From CAYWRZ01 sp964460845 (GTDB lineage Bacteria; Bacteroidota; Bacteroidia; Flavobacteriales_D; UBA2798): a stretch of DNA of 64,000 nt. How positions within the stretch are numbered: position 1 is the stretch's first letter; each line of letters starts with the position of its first letter. Shown here in pieces: positions 60,424 to 64,000 of this stretch. The notes under the pieces are model-generated. The model was not told the origin of the DNA. It did not search any database and was given only the letters and a program-made list of their open reading frames with translations. A program made the position numbers and the translations under genes. The stretch spans positions 186,001 to 250,000 of the forward strand of contig CAYWRZ010000004.1 in NCBI GenBank assembly GCA_964460845.1. Direction: 5' to 3'.

Positions 60424-61176
60424 TTATTCGTCTTCGTTCCGGCTTTTCCAGTCGTTGTACAGGTCGAAATAGCTTTTCGTTTCGACAATGATCACTCCGC
60501 TGGTTACGTCGCCGTATTTGGCGGGTACGCCACCCGTATAAACCGTTACGCTGCCAATGGCTACGCCGGGTACATTAATGCGGCCTTCCATCATTTTGAC
60601 GCCGTCCACAAAATAAATGGCGGCATCTGATCGCGAGCCGCGTACGTAAGAATCGCGTCCGTCTTCGCTGACTTTGATGTCGGAAGTCATAGATCCCACC
60701 AGCTTACTCAGGCTGCGGATGTGCGGACTGTTTTTAATTTCTTTGTAAGTGATGGTGCGCATCGAGGTTTCTTCGGGGTTGATCAGCGGTTCACTGTACA
60801 CGAATACTTCTACCTCCATCTCGGAAGAGTCGCGCAGGGAAATGGTGGGCACGAAAGTGATTTGGTTCGGTTTTACATCGACTATGGTTCGGTAAGGCGT
60901 TTTGTTGATATAAGAAGCGTAAAGGGTATAAGTACCCGGACTTACCGGTTTGATCACGAAGCGCCCGGTGCTGTCGGTGCTGATACCGTGTTTGTTACCC
61001 CCTATCTCGATCCATACGCTGGCGCGTTCAAGGGCTTCGCCCGATTCCAGTTCCATTACTTTTCCTCGGATTTCGCCCGGCGTTTGCTGAGCTTTTACGA
61101 CAATTACCGGTGTGCACAAAAGAAAAAGTACTGTCACCAGAATTTTGTACGGTTGAACGAAAGGTTTCATAGGCAT
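60424..61176 (-). CDS. Plug-domain-only TonB-receptor-like protein
   Basis: A 250-residue exported protein. A signal peptide (about 1-29) is followed by a carboxypeptidase-regulatory-like beta-sandwich (EIRGKVMELESGEALERASVWI...GTYTLYASYINK) and a TonB-receptor plug domain (MRTITYKEIKNSPHIRSLSKLVGSM...YVRGSRSDAAIYFVDGVKM...YGDVTSGVIIVETK). It has no outer-membrane barrel, so it cannot be a transporter on its own. The position directly upstream of the sigma and anti-sigma genes suggests a sensor or signalling part. Start may be ATG 61170 instead. Confidence 0.88.
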   Translation of the reverse strand: MPMKPFVQPYKILVTVLFLLCTPVIVVKAQQTPGEIRGKVMELESGEALERASVWIEIGGNKHGISTDSTGRFVIKPVSPGTYTLYASYINKTPYRTIVDVKPNQITFVPTISLRDSSEMEVEVFVYSEPLINPEETSMRTITYKEIKNSPHIRSLSKLVGSMTSDIKVSEDGRDSYVRGSRSDAAIYFVDGVKMMEGRINVPGVAIGSVTVYTGGVPAKYGDVTSGVIIVETKSYFDLYNDWKSRNEDE

Positions 61177-61257
61177 AGTTTTTACGGTTACACAAGCGTT
61201 TCGGGTAAGATGCCTGAAGAAGTGTTATTCCATAAAGCCCCGGACAGAAATTTTAGG

Positions 61258-61293
61258 AAATAAAAAACCCCCTGACGATCATGTCAGGGGGTT
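61258..61293 (-). terminator. Terminator of the first PKD-T9SS gene
   Basis: Stem AACCCCCTGAC (61266-61276) / GTCAGGGGGTT (61283-61293) with a 6-nt loop. On the minus strand it is followed by TTTTTTATTT, 21 bp past the stop at 61314. Confidence 0.93.
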
Positions 61294-61313
61294 GAGTATG
61301 GAACCGTAAGGAA

Positions 61314-62807
61314 TTACAGTTTGGAAACAGGTTTTACGATAACCTCGTTGTCGTAGCTGATGCGTACGAAATACACACCTGCAGCGAGTCCGCTCAGGTC
61401 AAAATCAAATTTCCCTTTCAGTGCGGCGTTTTGTTGTTGTGAAGAAATGAGTTGTCCGCTGGGGTTCATCAGATCCACGTTCAGGTTAGTGGCTTTGCTG
61501 AGTTCGAAGGCAAGCTGAAGTCTGTCGGTAGTGGGGTTCGGGAAGATGTTGAGGTGCAGTGCTGCGCCTTCTTCGGTTACACTAACGTCGCCACCGTTTT
61601 GGCCCTGTGCGATGGTAATATTGCTATAGTACAAATCACTTCCGCATTGGCCGTTAGCAGCGAGTTCTACGGTATAAGTACCGTCAGAAGTGTAAGTACG
61701 AACCGGGCTGGCTGCAGAAGATGTGCTGCCACCGTCGCCGAAAATCCAGGTATAGCCTGTAGCGTGGGTAGAAAGGTTGTTGAACTGGACGAAGAGTCCG
61801 TTAGCCTGCCAGGAGAAGAAAGAAGTGGTGGCTGGGTTTACGGTCATGTTCACCGAGCTGGGTGCGTTGCTGGTGCAGTTGCTGTTCCATCCCCTGTAGG
61901 TGCTGCTTGCGGAGATGGTGTAAGAACCGGCGTTATGGTAGGTATGATTGGCTGAAGTGGAGGTGTAAGCCGCGCTTCCGTCGCCGAAATTAATGGCATG
62001 TGCCTGACCGTTGGGGTTGAATACGGGATGGCTGAAGTGATTCATAGAGGTAGGCGGGGTGAGTGTAGCCGAAACCTGTGTGCCTCCGCAAATAGTGGTA
62101 GGTCCGCTTACCGAGAGCGAAGGGTCGGAATAGTTAAAGCGGATAGTGGGGCTGACCAGATAATCTACGTTATAGCTTGCCGCAGACAGCTTGTTCAAAC
62201 CCTGGTCGGGATGGTACACGATAGAATATCCCGGAGTCGGAGCAGAACCGTTGCCGTTAGTGTAAATAATGCAGGAGTCTCCGGTCACAGTTTCAAAACC
62301 CAGGCAAAATCCATTGGTGACGCTTATTGGTGAGCTAAACGTGATGGTATAAGTGTTTTCGGAAGTGATGGTGGTCGTACCGCCGCCCAAAAGAGCGTTG
62401 GGTAAATAAGTGGATTGATGAATAGAATACACGCCCATCTGCATCGTAGAGCTTCCGGAAGCTTTTTGGGTTTTTCCTCTGAATTCAACACTGATCAATT
62501 CTCCGGTGAATCCGGGAAAAGATTGCAGGGCAGCTACCCAGCCGTCATTCCCACCGAGATACACCTCAAGTTTTTGAGCCCCGTTATGGTGGTATGTGGT
62601 ATAGGTTACCTTGTCGGTACAAGCGGCGCGATCGCCTGAGGCAGCAGCGGTGGGGGTAGTGCTGAGCAGACCCTGAGTTGCTGAAATGGATTGAAAATTC
62701 TGAGAATGATCGCCGTTTCCTGCAAATTGCGACGGCTTAATCTGTTGCGCCGAAGCTGCGCCCGAAAAGACGGAGAAGAGTCCGGCTAAGAGTAGATGCT
62801 TGTTCAT
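61314..62807 (-). CDS. PKD-domain surface protein with T9SS sorting domain
   Basis: A 497-residue secreted protein with signal peptide MNKHLLLAGLFSVFSGAASA. The N-terminal beta domain (about 30-230) precedes two PKD-like domains, seen as AINFGDGSAAYTSTSANHTYHNAGSYTISA and WIFGDGGSTSSAASPVRTYTSDGTYTVEL. The end is a T9SS type A sorting domain (LNIFPNPTTDRLQLAFELSKATNLNVDLMNPSGQ...LAAGVYFVRISYDNEVIVKPV). Such proteins are exported through the outer membrane and attached or released. The neighbour at 62870 is a near-identical paralogue. Confidence 0.9.
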   Translation of the reverse strand: MNKHLLLAGLFSVFSGAASAQQIKPSQFAGNGDHSQNFQSISATQGLLSTTPTAAASGDRAACTDKVTYTTYHHNGAQKLEVYLGGNDGWVAALQSFPGFTGELISVEFRGKTQKASGSSTMQMGVYSIHQSTYLPNALLGGGTTTITSENTYTITFSSPISVTNGFCLGFETVTGDSCIIYTNGNGSAPTPGYSIVYHPDQGLNKLSAASYNVDYLVSPTIRFNYSDPSLSVSGPTTICGGTQVSATLTPPTSMNHFSHPVFNPNGQAHAINFGDGSAAYTSTSANHTYHNAGSYTISASSTYRGWNSNCTSNAPSSVNMTVNPATTSFFSWQANGLFVQFNNLSTHATGYTWIFGDGGSTSSAASPVRTYTSDGTYTVELAANGQCGSDLYYSNITIAQGQNGGDVSVTEEGAALHLNIFPNPTTDRLQLAFELSKATNLNVDLMNPSGQLISSQQQNAALKGKFDFDLSGLAAGVYFVRISYDNEVIVKPVSKL

Positions 62808-62869
62808 GATGGGGGTATTTAGGGTTTGAGAACGGGTTAAAATTGTTTTTTATCGGGATGCGTTCCTGT

Positions 62870-64000
62870 TTACAGTTTTGAAACGGGCTTCACGATTACT
62901 TCGTTGTCGTAGCTGATGCGTACGAAATAAACACCTGCAGCGAGTCCGCTTAGGTCAAAATCGAATTTTCCTTTCAGCGCGGCGTTTTGTTGTTGTGAAG
63001 AAATGAGTTGTCCGTTGGGATTCATCAGATCCACGTTCAGGTTAGTGGCTTTGCTGAGTTCGAAGGCAAGCTGAAGTCTGTCGGTAGTGGGGTTTGGGAA
63101 GATATTGAGGTGCAGCGCCGCGCCTTCTTCGGTTACGCTAACGTCGCCTCCGTTTTGCCCCTGTGCTACGGTAATGTTGCTGTAGTAGAGGTCATTGCCG
63201 CAGCTACCGTTAGCGGTGAGCTCTACGGTGTAAGTGCCGTCTGAGGTGTAGGTACGCACGGGACTGGCTGCAGCCGAAGTGCCACCGTCGCCAAAGCCCC
63301 AGCTATAGCCGGTAGCGTGGGTAGAAAGGTTGTTGAACTGTACGAAGAGTCCGTTAGCTTGCCAAGAGAAAAAGGAGGTGGTGAGGGGATTCACCGTCAT
63401 ATTCACCGAGCTGGGTGCATTGCTGGTGCAGTTGCTGTTCCATCCTCTGTAGGTGCTGCTTGCGGAGATGGTGTAAGAACCGGCGTTCTGGTAGGTGTGG
63501 TTAGCAGAGGTGGAAGTATAGGCCGCGCTTCCGTCGCCGAAGTTGATAGCGTGCGTCTGACCGTTAGGGTTAAATAAGTTACTGCCGAAATGAGCCAACG
63601 ATGTCGGCGGAGTAAGTGTAGCCGAAACCTGTGTACTTCCGCAAATGGTGGTAGGTCCGCTTACCGAAAGAGAAGGGGCGGAATAGTTAAAACGAATAAT
63701 GGGACTGACCAAATAATCTATGTTATACCCTAACGAAGCCAGGGAGTAATATCCCGCGTCGGCATGGTACACGATAGAATACCCCGGAGTCGGAGCGGAT
63801 CCATTACCATTGCCGTAGAGAAAGCAGGAATCATTGGCCGTGGAGGAAAAGGTCAGGCAAAATCCATTGGTGACGTTTATCGGTGAGTTAAACGTGAGGG
63901 TGTAGGTGTTTTCGGAAGTGATGGTGGTCGTACCTGTGCCTAGGGAATAGTAAGGTAAATAAGGTAAAGAGCTGTACGGGTCGATAGCGGATACATTTAC
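62870..64000 (-). CDS. PKD-T9SS surface protein, paralogue (5' end outside window)
   Basis: The frame ends at 62870 and stays open to the window edge at 64000, so its start lies beyond. At least 376 residues are visible. From the N-terminal beta domain (NGFCL and GNGSAPTPGYSIVYH) through two PKD domains to the sorting domain it follows the 61314-62807 protein almost residue by residue, with divergence mainly in the N-terminal part. No terminator-like stem is obvious between the two genes (62 bp gap), so they may be cotranscribed. Confidence 0.88.
   Translation of the reverse strand, partial: VNVSAIDPYSSLPYLPYYSLGTGTTTITSENTYTLTFNSPINVTNGFCLTFSSTANDSCFLYGNGNGSAPTPGYSIVYHADAGYYSLASLGYNIDYLVSPIIRFNYSAPSLSVSGPTTICGSTQVSATLTPPTSLAHFGSNLFNPNGQTHAINFGDGSAAYTSTSANHTYQNAGSYTISASSTYRGWNSNCTSNAPSSVNMTVNPLTTSFFSWQANGLFVQFNNLSTHATGYSWGFGDGGTSAAASPVRTYTSDGTYTVELTANGSCGNDLYYSNITVAQGQNGGDVSVTEEGAALHLNIFPNPTTDRLQLAFELSKATNLNVDLMNPNGQLISSQQQNAALKGKFDFDLSGLAAGVYFVRISYDNEVIVKPVSKL

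Noticed and set aside
1..64000. CRISPR array, tRNA, rRNA, transposase, integrase or prophage
   Set aside because: I looked for regular short repeats with spacers, clover-leaf or CCA ends, and transposase or integrase motifs and found none.

Overview
The window reads as a chromosomal segment of a Bacteroidota bacterium of the type IX secretion (T9SS) lineages rather than a Bacteroides-type gut species. Signs are C-terminal sorting domains on several secreted proteins (around 22.6-25.0 kb and 61.3-64.0 kb), -7 promoter boxes of the form TAnnTTTG (for example 6198-6205, 30363-30370, 42473-42480), almost no Shine-Dalgarno sequences, a plug-only TonB-receptor-like protein, and PepSY-like and 'GyrI-like' accessory genes. 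I saw no tRNA, rRNA, CRISPR array, transposase or integrase.

Layout. 0-4.6 kb: the end of a TonB gene, then sucA-sucB (2-oxoglutarate dehydrogenase E1 and E2). 4.8-7.6 kb: a two-gene cassette, present twice in tandem, of a small membrane protein plus a cysteine-rich, membrane-anchored metzincin-like protein. 7.7-8.6 kb: a cytosolic 5'-nucleotidase. 9.4-22 kb: a 3169-residue RHS/YD-repeat polymorphic toxin, its probable membrane immunity protein, one intact displaced toxin-tip/immunity module, and one decayed tip that still has its lipoprotein partner. 22-30.3 kb: a small unknown protein, a T9SS tail-fibre-like protein with an S74 chaperone domain, a 69-residue orphan, a secreted gluzincin-type protein, a GT39-like glycosyltransferase, a GyrI-like protein and an acidic-tailed membrane protein. 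30.5-33.1 kb: an AlkZ-like winged-helix protein, a lipoprotein and a PepSY-like protein. 33.1-39.1 kb: three large minus-strand genes of unknown function that form one operon. 39.3-42.4 kb: thioesterase and CWC zinc-ribbon-like genes behind a cobalamin riboswitch, then a helical protein, a pentapeptide-repeat protein, a VOC protein and an SMR transporter. 42.9-48.6 kb: a lipoprotein, murI, nhaA, a GHKL-ATPase/STAS-like pair, csaA, a second PepSY-like protein and a small membrane protein. 48.7-56.3 kb: a two-component system followed by a CzcCBA-type divalent-metal efflux operon with direct repeats in its promoter. 56.4-64 kb: a small barrel-like protein, a helical-repeat protein, an ECF sigma/anti-sigma/plug-protein unit, and two near-identical PKD-T9SS proteins, the last of which runs off the window.

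How the genes work together. The housekeeping genes (sucAB, murI, csaA, nhaA) are ordinary. The accessory content is mostly surface or antagonism related. The RHS locus has the architecture of toxin-tip replacement by recombination through a 162-bp in-frame repeat. The duplicated metzincin cassette and the three-gene 33-39 kb operon have no function I can name and are the best candidates for an undescribed system. The kinase, regulator and efflux genes form a self-contained metal-sensing and export unit.
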